A program made the position numbers and the translations under genes. DNA of 19,499 bases, taken from Roseicyclus sp965662675 (lineage in GTDB: Bacteria; Pseudomonadota; Alphaproteobacteria; Rhodobacterales; Rhodobacteraceae). Location: positions 1 to 19,499 of the forward strand of contig NZ_CBFIIK010000040.1 of NCBI RefSeq assembly GCF_965662675.1, given 5' to 3'. The notes beneath the pieces were generated by a model. The model did not search any database. It saw only the letters and a program-made list of their open reading frames with translations, and was not told where the DNA came from. This document shows positions 13,021-19,499 of this stretch, in pieces. Every line of letters starts with the position of its first letter. Positions within the stretch are counted from its first letter, which is position 1.

Positions 13021-14360
13021 GCGCCCCTCCCGTTTTCTGTCTGTTGCAACTTCAGATGGCCGCCATGCGCCGCCACCACATCGCGCGCGATGGTCAGCCC
13101 CAGACCCGACCCCACGATGCCGCCCGTATTGCTCCCGCGTCGGAAGCGTTCGGTCAGCGCCTCGGCGGGCCCATCGCCAAGGCCCGGCCCCTCATCGGTG
13201 ATGGTGATCTGGCCCATGCTTCCCAGCTTGGCCACCGTGATGCTGACGGTCGTATCCTCGGGCGAGTATTTGATCGCATTGTCCAAAACATTGCGCAGCG
13301 CGCTGTCGAGCAGCACCGCATCGCCCGCCACCTGTGCGGGCGCAAGTTGGAGTTGCAGCCGGATATCGCGCAGCGCCGCCGTTGCCTCGAGCGTGGCGGC
13401 GGTCTGGCGGGCAAGGGCTGCGAGATCGATGGGATCGCGCGCCAGATCATCGGCGCGAAAGGCGACCGTGGCGTGATCGAGCAACTGCCCCGCCGAGCGC
13501 GAGCTTTCATCGACCGCGCGGATGATCCCGCGCAAACGCTGGCGCTCGGTCTCGTCGCTGACGCTGTGCAGCGCGATCTCGGCTTGGGTGCGCACGGTGG
13601 CAAGCGGCGTGCGTACACGGTGCGCCGCTTCGGCGATGAAATCCTCGGAGCGGCGGATCGATTGGCCCAGACGGTCCATCAGCCGGTTCAGCGCGGTCAT
13701 CAGCGGCGCAAGCTCGGCGGGCGCCGCGCGGCGCAGGGGGCGCAGATCAGATGGCCCGCGCCGCGAGACGGCGGCGGCGATCTCGTTCAACGGCCGCAGT
13801 GATGTGCGCGCGGCGATCGCTGAAAGTGCGACGGCAACAACGAAGAAGGCGACCGACAACGCCGCGGCCAGCCGCGATAGCTCGGCCGCGATCTGATCGA
13901 CACCTTGGCGTGTCTGGGCGACCGTGACGACCACAGGCACAGGCTGCGCGCCCGTCAAGATCACCCGCAGCACGGCGGCCATGCGGATCGTTTCATCGGA
14001 ATAGGTGCCGGTCTGAAACACCACCCGGCCAGGCGCGAGGGTCTCGTCGGGCCTGGGCAGATCGGCATAGCCCGTCAACAACGCACCCGCCGCCGTCACG
14101 CGGTAAAATACGCGATCCTCGCCGATCGCGCCCAGCATCGAGAAGGCGGAGTAGGGGAGTTCCAGCCGCACCTCGCCTTGTTCGCTGCGCAATGTTTCGG
14201 CGATGGTGATGGCCGAGGCGGCCAAGACATTGTCTTGGGTGCGTTCGGCGGCTTGGCGCGCAAGCCCGGTGACCATGCCCCAGCTCAGAAGCGACAACAG
14301 CGCCGCGACCCCCGCCAAGAGCAAGGTCAACCGCCGCCCGATGGAGCCGCGTGGAATCAC
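12990..14360 (-). CDS. tctE: TctE-like sensor histidine kinase
   Basis: Membrane histidine kinase of 456 residues. One helix at about 10-32, a periplasmic sensor of roughly 130 residues (2CSK_N-like), a second helix at about 163-183, then a HAMP-like linker. Catalytic boxes: H-box AEAAHRVRTPLATVR with His247 (HRVRTP in place of HELRTP), N-box NVLDNAIKYSP, DEGPGLG and GSGLGLTIA. GTG at 14360 is the start, overlapping the tctD stop as GTGA; no ATG fits as well. It should respond to an extracellular carboxylate and phosphorylate the TctD-like regulator. The adjacent tctCBA operon is the expected target. Confidence 0.9.
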   Translation of the reverse strand: MIPRGSIGRRLTLLLAGVAALLSLLSWGMVTGLARQAAERTQDNVLAASAITIAETLRSEQGEVRLELPYSAFSMLGAIGEDRVFYRVTAAGALLTGYADLPRPDETLAPGRVVFQTGTYSDETIRMAAVLRVILTGAQPVPVVVTVAQTRQGVDQIAAELSRLAAALSVAFFVVAVALSAIAARTSLRPLNEIAAAVSRRGPSDLRPLRRAAPAELAPLMTALNRLMDRLGQSIRRSEDFIAEAAHRVRTPLATVRTQAEIALHSVSDETERQRLRGIIRAVDESSRSAGQLLDHATVAFRADDLARDPIDLAALARQTAATLEATAALRDIRLQLQLAPAQVAGDAVLLDSALRNVLDNAIKYSPEDTTVSITVAKLGSMGQITITDEGPGLGDGPAEALTERFRRGSNTGGIVGSGLGLTIARDVVAAHGGHLKLQQTENGRGACVSLVLPLA

Positions 14361-15025
14361 GATGCACCCGTTTCGATTCGGTAGCCCAACCCGCGCACCG
14401 TCTCGATCCTAAGGCCCACCGCCTCGATCCGGCGGCGCAGGCGGCCCACATAGACCTCGATCGCGTTCTCGGTCACGGCGGCGTCATAGGAAAACAGCCG
14501 ATCCATCAGATGCGCCTTGGAGAGGATCTGGCCTTGATGGCGGGCGAAAACCTCCAACAGGCGGATTTCGCGGTTTTTCAACTCCAGCACCATCTCGCCA
14601 CGCGACAGCGTGCCCGACAGCGGATCGAACAGACAGGCGCCAAGCGCGATCTGGTTGCGCGCGGCCCCGCCTCGGCGGCGTAGAACCGCCCGGCAGCGCG
14701 CCTCCAACTCCGAGAAATCAAAGGGTTTCGTGATGTAATCATCGGCCCCTTGATCGAGCGCGCCCACCCTGTCCGAGACTTGGCTGCGCGCGGTCAGCAC
14801 GATCACCGGTGTTTCCAGCCGCGTGCGGCTGCGGGCCAGAAATTCGCGCCCATCGCCATCGGGCAGCATCACATCGAGCAAGATCAGGTCGTATTGGGCG
14901 GCGGCCAGACAATCCTCGGCCGCGGCCAATGTCGCGGCGTGATCGACAGCGTGCCCGTCAAGCACAAGGCGGCTGATCAGCGCCTCGGCCAGTTCCAGAT
15001 TATCCTCGACCAAAAGGTAGCGCAT
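14357..15025 (-). CDS. tctD: TctD-like response regulator (OmpR/PhoB family)
   Basis: Response regulator of 222 residues. Receiver domain: acidic pocket Glu7/Asp8, phospho-acceptor Asp51 in LLDVMLPDGDG, Thr78 and Lys100 in TKPFD. A winged-helix C-terminal domain follows, with LKNREIRLLEVFARHQGQIL, ENAIEVYVGRLRRRIE and the terminal VRGLGYRIE hairpin. ATG at 15025 matches the conserved start MRYLLVEDN, but its SD is weak (GGGGTCGGG). It diverges from tctC with only 115 nt between, and that gap contains an 11-bp-period direct repeat suited to a dimer of this regulator class. It likely activates tctCBA. Confidence 0.93.
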   Translation of the reverse strand: MRYLLVEDNLELAEALISRLVLDGHAVDHAATLAAAEDCLAAAQYDLILLDVMLPDGDGREFLARSRTRLETPVIVLTARSQVSDRVGALDQGADDYITKPFDFSELEARCRAVLRRRGGAARNQIALGACLFDPLSGTLSRGEMVLELKNREIRLLEVFARHQGQILSKAHLMDRLFSYDAAVTENAIEVYVGRLRRRIEAVGLRIETVRGLGYRIETGAS

Positions 15026-15060
15026 CGCGGCCCGACCCCAAATCACGCCGTGTTTGTATG

Positions 15061-15078
15061 CTGTCAGACTTCTGTCAG
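15061..15078. promoter_or_regulatory. Candidate TctD binding site (tandem CTGTCAG)
   Basis: Two exact CTGTCAG heptamers at 15061-15067 and 15072-15078 have an 11-bp period, so both sit on the same face of the helix, as is typical for OmpR-family response regulator dimers. The site is 63 nt before the tctC start and 35 nt before the tctD start. Direct observation of the repeat; the protein match is inferred. Confidence 0.6.
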
Positions 15079-15140
15079 CTTTACGTGATGGAGTAGGAAC
15101 ATGGGCGGTGGAGGACCGCCTGTCAAACGGGAGGATGACC

Positions 15141-16121
15141 ATGAACACCTTTGGGTGGACGCGCCGCGCCATGTTGGCCGCGGCAACGGCAACGCTGGCC
15201 TTTTCGGGCATGGCAAAAGCAGATCAAATGATGGACCAGGTGCATTTCCTGATCCCCGGCGGTGCCGGCGGTGGTTGGGATGGCACGGCGCGCGGCACCG
15301 GCGAGGCGCTGGTCAATGCAGGGCTGGTCGGCAGTGCAACCTATGAAAACCTGTCGGGCGGCGGCGGCGGCGTGGCGATCGCCAGCCTGATCGAGAACGC
15401 GGCCTCCAGCGATGGCACCTTGATGGTCAACTCGACCCCCATCGTGATCCGCGCGCTGACCGGCGAGATTTCGCAAAGCTTCCGTGACCTCACCCCCGTC
15501 GCGGGCACGGTCGGCGACTATGCAGCGCTCGTCGTGACCGCCGACAGCCCGATCACCTCGATGGAAGAGGCGCTGGCAATGTACCGCGCCGACGGGATGG
15601 ATTTCGCCATCGGCGGCGGCTCGGTTCCGGGTGGCATGGACCATCTCGTCGCTGCGATCGTGATGCAGGCGGCGGGCGAAGATCCGACTGCGTTCAACTA
15701 TATCGGCTATGACGCCGGTGGCGAGGCGATGGCCGGTCTTCTGTCGGGCGAGATCGACGCGCTTTCGACCGGTTTCTCGGAGGCGATTGCCTTGGCCGAT
15801 CAAGGTGTCGTGCGCATTCTTGGCGTAACCGCACCCGAGCGCGTGCCGGCCTCGGCCGATACACCGACCTTCGCCGAGCAAGGTATCGACGCCCAATTCG
15901 TGAACTGGCGCGGCTTCTTTGCCGCACCGGGCATGGATGCGGCCAAGGTTGCAGCCTATCAGGAGTTGCTGGGCACGATGCTTGACACCCCCGAGTGGGA
16001 AACCGTGCGTGCCAGCATGGGTCTGGTCAATATCTACCGCCCCGGTGGGGAGTTCGTCGAATTCCTCGAAGCACAGGAAAAGCAGATCGGCGATCTGATG
16101 CGCGAGCTGGGCTTTCTCTAA
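15141..16121 (+). CDS. tctC: Tripartite tricarboxylate transporter substrate-binding protein TctC
   Basis: Periplasmic high-affinity receptor of the TTT uptake system, 326 residues. The signal peptide FGWTRRAMLAAATATLAFSG has a twin-Arg and ends at AKA-DQ (about residue 27). The mature protein shows the Bug/TctC pattern: VHFLIPGGAGGGWDGTARGTG at the start, ENLSGGGGGVAI, GGGSVPGGMDHLVAA, YIGYDAGGEAMAGLLSGEIDALSTG and a C-terminal VNWRGFFAAPG. ATG at 15141 is favoured because GGGAGG ends 6 nt before it; an ATG two codons upstream overlaps that SD. It is the first gene of tctCBA and is divergent from tctD. The ligand is probably a di- or tricarboxylate. Confidence 0.94.
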   Translation: MNTFGWTRRAMLAAATATLAFSGMAKADQMMDQVHFLIPGGAGGGWDGTARGTGEALVNAGLVGSATYENLSGGGGGVAIASLIENAASSDGTLMVNSTPIVIRALTGEISQSFRDLTPVAGTVGDYAALVVTADSPITSMEEALAMYRADGMDFAIGGGSVPGGMDHLVAAIVMQAAGEDPTAFNYIGYDAGGEAMAGLLSGEIDALSTGFSEAIALADQGVVRILGVTAPERVPASADTPTFAEQGIDAQFVNWRGFFAAPGMDAAKVAAYQELLGTMLDTPEWETVRASMGLVNIYRPGGEFVEFLEAQEKQIGDLMRELGFL

Positions 16122-16128
16122 ACGCACC

Positions 16129-16193
16129 GCCGCCCGCCTGTCTGTGCGGGTGGCATGATCAAGGACCGGAGCGCCCCATTGTGCGCTCCGGTC
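16129..16193 (+). other. Two tandem intercistronic hairpins between tctC and tctB
   Basis: Hairpin 1 pairs 16129-16137 with 16146-16154 (9 bp, one G-U, 8-nt loop). Hairpin 2 pairs GACCGGAGCGC (16164-16174) perfectly with GCGCTCCGGTC (16183-16193), 8-nt loop. No U-tract follows either, so intrinsic termination is unlikely. They fit mRNA processing or stabilisation that raises binding-protein output over the membrane subunits, as in other transporter operons. Confidence 0.6.
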
Positions 16194-16233
16194 AGCTGAT
16201 CCCATAATGTCCGAAAATCGGGGAGGGACGACC

Positions 16234-16722
16234 ATGGCGCTCGATCGTTGGATCGCGCTGGCCTTCATTACGCTGTGTTGCGTGTATGGCTATGCCGCAT
16301 TCTTTACCATGGATGACAGCTTGCCGCCGATCTTGCGGCGCAACCCGATCTGGCCGTCGACTTTTCCCAAGATGCTGACGGTCGCGGGCATCATCGTGGG
16401 CATGATGGTGCTATTTGCTCCCAAGACCGCCAAGCCCGAAGCCAAGGCTGATGGCACGATGGAACTGGCCAAGTGGCGCGAGTATCAGCTCATCCCCGCG
16501 CTGGCGCTGGTGGTCTTGATGCTGGGCTATGCCATGACATTGCGTCCGCTTGGATTTCTGGGCTCGACCACTCTGTTCTTGATGCTGGGCGCAATGATCT
16601 TGGGCGAGCGTAAATTGTATATCCTGATCCCCGTGGCGGCCGTGGCCGCTTGGTCGATCTGGTACCTAGTCCAAGAGGTGTTGGGGATCTTCCTGCGCCC
16701 TTGGCCGGCGTTCATGGCCTGA
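16234..16722 (+). CDS. tctB: Tripartite tricarboxylate transporter small membrane subunit TctB
   Basis: Membrane protein of 162 residues with four predicted helices: WIALAFITLCCVYGYAAFF, MLTVAGIIVGMMVLF, a LIPALALVVLMLGYAM segment, and the LFLMLGAMILGERKLYILIPVAAVAAW region. It is the poorly conserved small partner of TctA in the TTT complex. ATG at 16234 is chosen for the clear SD GGGAGGGACG. An ATG at 16207 would add nine residues but has no SD and directly follows the hairpins. It is separated from tctA by 12 nt that contain tctA's SD. Confidence 0.9.
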   Translation: MALDRWIALAFITLCCVYGYAAFFTMDDSLPPILRRNPIWPSTFPKMLTVAGIIVGMMVLFAPKTAKPEAKADGTMELAKWREYQLIPALALVVLMLGYAMTLRPLGFLGSTTLFLMLGAMILGERKLYILIPVAAVAAWSIWYLVQEVLGIFLRPWPAFMA

Positions 16723-16734
16723 GGAGGGCGGATT

Positions 16735-18249
16735 ATGATTGAAGGTCTCCTGCTTGGTCTGGTCGCTGCGGTCACGCCGTTCAACCTGATGATGGTGGTG
16801 ATGGGCTGCGTGATCGGCACGCTCATCGGCATGCTGCCCGGCCTTGGGCCGATGTCGATCATCGCCATCATGATCCCTATCGCGATCAGCATCGGCGATC
16901 CGGCCTCGGCGCTGATCTTGCTGTCTGGCGTCTATTACGGCGCGATTTTCGGCGGCTCGACCTCATCCATCCTGCTCAACGCGCCGGGGGTCGCGGGCAC
17001 GGTCGCCACCAGTTTCGATGGCTACCCAATGGCGCGCAAGGGCATGGCGGGAAAGGCGCTGACCATTGCCGCGGTCGCCAGCTTCGCGGGTGGCACGATC
17101 GGCACGATCTTGTTGATGATCTTTGCCCCCGCGCTGTCCTCGGTCGCGCTTCTGTTCCATTCGGCGGAGTATTTCGCGCTCATGGTCGTGGGGCTATCGG
17201 CCATCGCGGCCTTCGCGGGCACCGGGCAGGTCGGAAAAGCGCTAATGATGACGATCCTTGGCCTGATGATGGGCACGGTGGGCGAGGGGGCGTTGTCGAA
17301 CATGCCGCGCTTCACCTTCGGCATCATGGAGTTGCAATCAGGCTTTTCCTTCATCACGCTCGCCATGGCGATGTTTGCATTGCCCGAGGCGCTGTTTCTG
17401 GTGATGAACCCCGCCCGCGCCGCGACGGGCGCAGGCGGAAAAATCACCAATCTGCGCATTTCCCGCGACGAGGCGCGCACCATCGCGCCCGTCATCGGTC
17501 GGCAATCCATCCAAGGCTTCTTCATCGGCGTTCTGCCCGGCGCAGGCGCCACCATCGCCTCGTTCCTTGGCTATGCGGTCGAGCGCAACCTTGCCAAGGG
17601 CAAGGAGCAGGAGGAGTTCGGCCATGGCTCGATCAAAGGCTTGGCGGCCCCGGAATCGGCCAATAACGCGGCCTGCTCGGGTTCGTTCGTGCCGCTGTTG
17701 ACCTTGGGTATTCCGGGGTCCGGGACCACGGCGATCTTGCTGGGTGCGCTGTTGGCACTCAGCGTGACACCGGGGCCGCGGCTGATGATCGATGAGCCCG
17801 ACGTCTTTTGGGCGGTCATCATCTCGATGTATATCGGCAATCTTGTGCTATTGATGCTCAACCTGCCGCTGATCCCATACATCGCGAAAATCCTCACGAT
17901 CCCAAGGCAATACCTGATCCCCTTCATCCTGTTTTTCACCCTGATGGGCAGCTACATCGGCCAGAATAACCCCACCGAGTTGCTGATCCTTGTGGGCTTT
18001 GGTGTGATCGCCACGATCTTGCGCTTCGCCGATTACCCGCTGGCGCCACTGCTCATCGGCTTCATCCTTGGTACGATGATGGAGGATAACTTCGCCCGTG
18101 CGATGCAGCTTTATCGTGGTTTCGATTTCATCATCGAACGGCCCATGACCTTGGTTCTGTTGGTGCTGGCGGCCATCTTGGTGGTGCTGCCAAGCTACCG
18201 CGCACGGCGTGCGCGGCTGCGGGCGCAAGGGGTGGCTGATGGCGACTGA
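16735..18249 (+). CDS. tctA: Tripartite tricarboxylate transporter large permease TctA
   Basis: Permease of 504 residues, the standard TctA length, with about 11-12 membrane helices. The two family signature repeats are clear: GMLPGLGPMSIIAIMIPIAI (about 38-57) and GVLPGAGATIASFLGYAVER (about 266-285). Also typical are YYGAIFGGSTSSILLNAPG and PLLTLGIPGSGTTAILLGAL. It drives ion-coupled import of a carboxylate delivered by TctC. ATG at 16735 follows GAGGAGGG. Its last 11 nt overlap the CoA-transferase start, so uptake and activation of the substrate are probably expressed together. Confidence 0.95.
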   Translation: MIEGLLLGLVAAVTPFNLMMVVMGCVIGTLIGMLPGLGPMSIIAIMIPIAISIGDPASALILLSGVYYGAIFGGSTSSILLNAPGVAGTVATSFDGYPMARKGMAGKALTIAAVASFAGGTIGTILLMIFAPALSSVALLFHSAEYFALMVVGLSAIAAFAGTGQVGKALMMTILGLMMGTVGEGALSNMPRFTFGIMELQSGFSFITLAMAMFALPEALFLVMNPARAATGAGGKITNLRISRDEARTIAPVIGRQSIQGFFIGVLPGAGATIASFLGYAVERNLAKGKEQEEFGHGSIKGLAAPESANNAACSGSFVPLLTLGIPGSGTTAILLGALLALSVTPGPRLMIDEPDVFWAVIISMYIGNLVLLMLNLPLIPYIAKILTIPRQYLIPFILFFTLMGSYIGQNNPTELLILVGFGVIATILRFADYPLAPLLIGFILGTMMEDNFARAMQLYRGFDFIIERPMTLVLLVLAAILVVLPSYRARRARLRAQGVADGD

Positions 18250-19444
18250 GGCCACGGCCCCCTTGCGGGGCGTGCGGGTTCTCGATCTGACAAATGTGCT
18301 GGCGGGCCCCTTTGCCTGCCAGCAGCTTGCCCATCTGGGTGCCGCGGTGATCAAGCTCGAGGCGGTTGGCCGCGGCGATCTGGCCCGCAATCTTGGGGCC
18401 GATCCCGAGTTGTCGGCGCGCGGCATGGGGATCAGCTTTCTGGCGCAGAATGCGGGGAAAACCTCGTTGACGCTGAACCTCAAAGATGCGCGCGGGCGCG
18501 TGATCCTCGAAAAGCTGGTGATGGATGCCGATGTGCTGGTCGAAAACTTTCGCCCCGGCGTGATGGATCGGCTGGGGGTTGGTCCCGATTATTTGCGCGG
18601 GCTTAATCCACGGCTGATCTATTGCGCAATCTCGGGTTTCGGCCAAACCGGCCCATGGGCCGACCGCCCCGCCTATGACCAGATCGTGCAAGGGGCCGCT
18701 GGCGTCATGGCGATCACCGGAGACGCGGCAAGCGCGCCTTTGCGCGTGGGCTATCCGCTGGCCGACACCATCGGCGGGTTGACGGCGGCGATGGCGATCG
18801 GGGCGGCGCTTAATGCAAACCCGCGCGGGGCGTTCATCGATGTATCGATGCTAGACTCGGTGTTGGCGACGATGGGCTGGGTGGTGTCGAACTACCTTGT
18901 GGGCGGGGTCACGCCGCACCCGCAGGGCAATGAAAACCCGACCTCGGCCCCCTCGGGGACATTCCAGTGCAGCGATGCGCCGATCAACATCGCCGCCAAT
19001 ACCGATGAGCAATGGCGGCTTCTGGCGGGGCATCTGGGGCGCGCTGATCTGCTGGCCCATCCCGATTTCGCCACGCGCGAGGATCGCAAGCTGAACCGCC
19101 ACCGCCTGCGGGCCGAGCTTGAGACTATGCTGACCACCAAACCGGCCGCCCTGTGGGCCGATGAGCTTGCCGCTATCGGCGTGCCCGCCGGTGCGGTGAT
19201 GAGCGTGCCCGCGATCTTGGCCCATCCCCAGATCACCGAGCGCGGCTTTGTCGGTCGCTTCGACGATGTGCCGGGGGTTGGCCGCGCGGTCGATCTGGTG
19301 CGGCTCGGCGCGATGATCGACGGGGTGCGTCCCAGCGTGACGGAGCCGCCGCCCGTACTCGGTCAGCACAGCGATGACATTTTGCAGGGGCTTGGCTATG
19401 ACGCGGAACAGATCCAAACGCTACGTGCGGAGGGCGTGATTTGA
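18239..19444 (+). CDS. CaiB/BaiF family CoA-transferase (class III)
   Basis: Formyl-CoA-transferase-type enzyme of 401 residues that moves CoA between carboxylic acids via an aspartyl-CoA anhydride. The N-terminus has GVRVLDLTNVLAGPFACQQLA-type sequence (about 11-31), followed by IKLEAVGRGD, ENFRPGVMDRLG and ISGFGQTGPWADRPAYDQIV, in which Asp147 is the catalytic residue. ATG at 18239 lies inside the end of tctA, preceded by AAGGGG, an 11-nt overlap. Its stop overlaps the TTG of the next gene. It probably activates the acid imported by TctABC to its CoA thioester; the actual acid (citrate, citramalate or another) is inferred only from context. Confidence 0.93.
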   Translation: MATEATAPLRGVRVLDLTNVLAGPFACQQLAHLGAAVIKLEAVGRGDLARNLGADPELSARGMGISFLAQNAGKTSLTLNLKDARGRVILEKLVMDADVLVENFRPGVMDRLGVGPDYLRGLNPRLIYCAISGFGQTGPWADRPAYDQIVQGAAGVMAITGDAASAPLRVGYPLADTIGGLTAAMAIGAALNANPRGAFIDVSMLDSVLATMGWVVSNYLVGGVTPHPQGNENPTSAPSGTFQCSDAPINIAANTDEQWRLLAGHLGRADLLAHPDFATREDRKLNRHRLRAELETMLTTKPAALWADELAAIGVPAGAVMSVPAILAHPQITERGFVGRFDDVPGVGRAVDLVRLGAMIDGVRPSVTEPPPVLGQHSDDILQGLGYDAEQIQTLRAEGVI

Positions 19445-19499
19445 CCGACACAAAGGATGTCGCCGATTGGTGGCGCACCGCCATCATCGACATGGAGCC
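19441..19499 (+). CDS. N-terminus of a possible citryl-CoA lyase / citrate-synthase-like protein (cut by window end)
   Basis: Only 19 codons are visible, from a TTG start sharing TTGA with the CoA-transferase stop. The peptide has ADWWRTAIIDME, which resembles the opening of citrate-synthase-fold citryl-CoA lyases annotated in alphaproteobacteria (remembered pattern, not searched). Translational coupling to the CoA-transferase supports a real gene, and a CoA-ester lyase would complete an uptake, activation and cleavage route. The identification is tentative; another enzyme family is possible. Confidence 0.45.
   Translation, partial: MTDTKDVADWWRTAIIDME

Noticed and set aside
12918..13802. 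Plus-strand open frame opposite the kinase
   Set aside because: No recognisable domain; the minus strand carries complete kinase boxes.
16164..16193. Intrinsic terminator after tctC
   Set aside because: The stem is perfect but no U-tract follows, and tctB/tctA continue in the same direction.
15123..16268. Minus-strand open frame of 381 codons opposite tctC
   Set aside because: Crosses the intercistronic hairpins and tctC in antisense; no motif.
1..19499. Mobile elements, CRISPR arrays, tRNA or rRNA genes
   Set aside because: No transposase or integrase motifs, no regularly spaced repeats, and no tRNA-like or rRNA-like sequence seen by eye on either strand.

Overview
The window is high-GC DNA with compact, overlapping operons. 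Protein styles (FabG-like SDRs, a DUF849/BKACE enzyme, a TctABC transporter, a CaiB-type CoA-transferase, many Gly/Ala-rich proteins) point to an alphaproteobacterium, most likely a Rhodobacteraceae member. This is inferred from gene content and composition; no rRNA, tRNA, mobile element or CRISPR array was seen. It reads as chromosomal or chromid accessory metabolism.

Left part (1-5570): a truncated SDR gene (minus) diverges from a TetR regulator (plus), with a candidate palindromic operator between them. A five-gene minus-strand operon follows: gntR (FCD type), SDR, lambda-crystallin-like 3-hydroxyacid dehydrogenase, BKACE beta-keto acid cleavage enzyme, SDR. Junctions overlap by 1, 4 or 17 nt or lie 22 nt apart. 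A good sigma70-like promoter with a palindrome at its start site precedes gntR. The logic is oxidation of a beta-hydroxy acid to a beta-keto acid, then cleavage with acetyl-CoA. The substrate is unknown.

Middle (5576-11256): a small secreted Cys-pair protein, then a minus-strand surface polysaccharide operon. In transcription order it is UDP-glucuronate decarboxylase (UDP-xylose synthase), GalE-like epimerase, membrane GT2 glycosyltransferase, and GH26-like glycoside hydrolase. The order resembles the uxs1-uxe-glycosyltransferase-hydrolase start of the Sinorhizobium meliloti arabinose-containing polysaccharide locus. Upstream lies a 366-bp region with an AT-rich core, a strong plus-strand promoter and several repeats.

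Right part (11257-19499): a lone class II aldolase/adducin-like gene (plus) converges on a minus-strand tctD-tctE-substrate-binding-protein operon. Divergent from tctD is tctC-tctB-tctA, followed by overlapping genes for a CaiB-type CoA-transferase and the N-terminus of a possible citrate-synthase-like (citryl-CoA lyase-like) protein. An 11-bp-period direct repeat in the tctD/tctC gap is a good candidate TctD site, and two tandem hairpins separate tctC from tctB. Together these suggest sensing, high-affinity uptake and CoA-dependent cleavage of a (tri)carboxylate.
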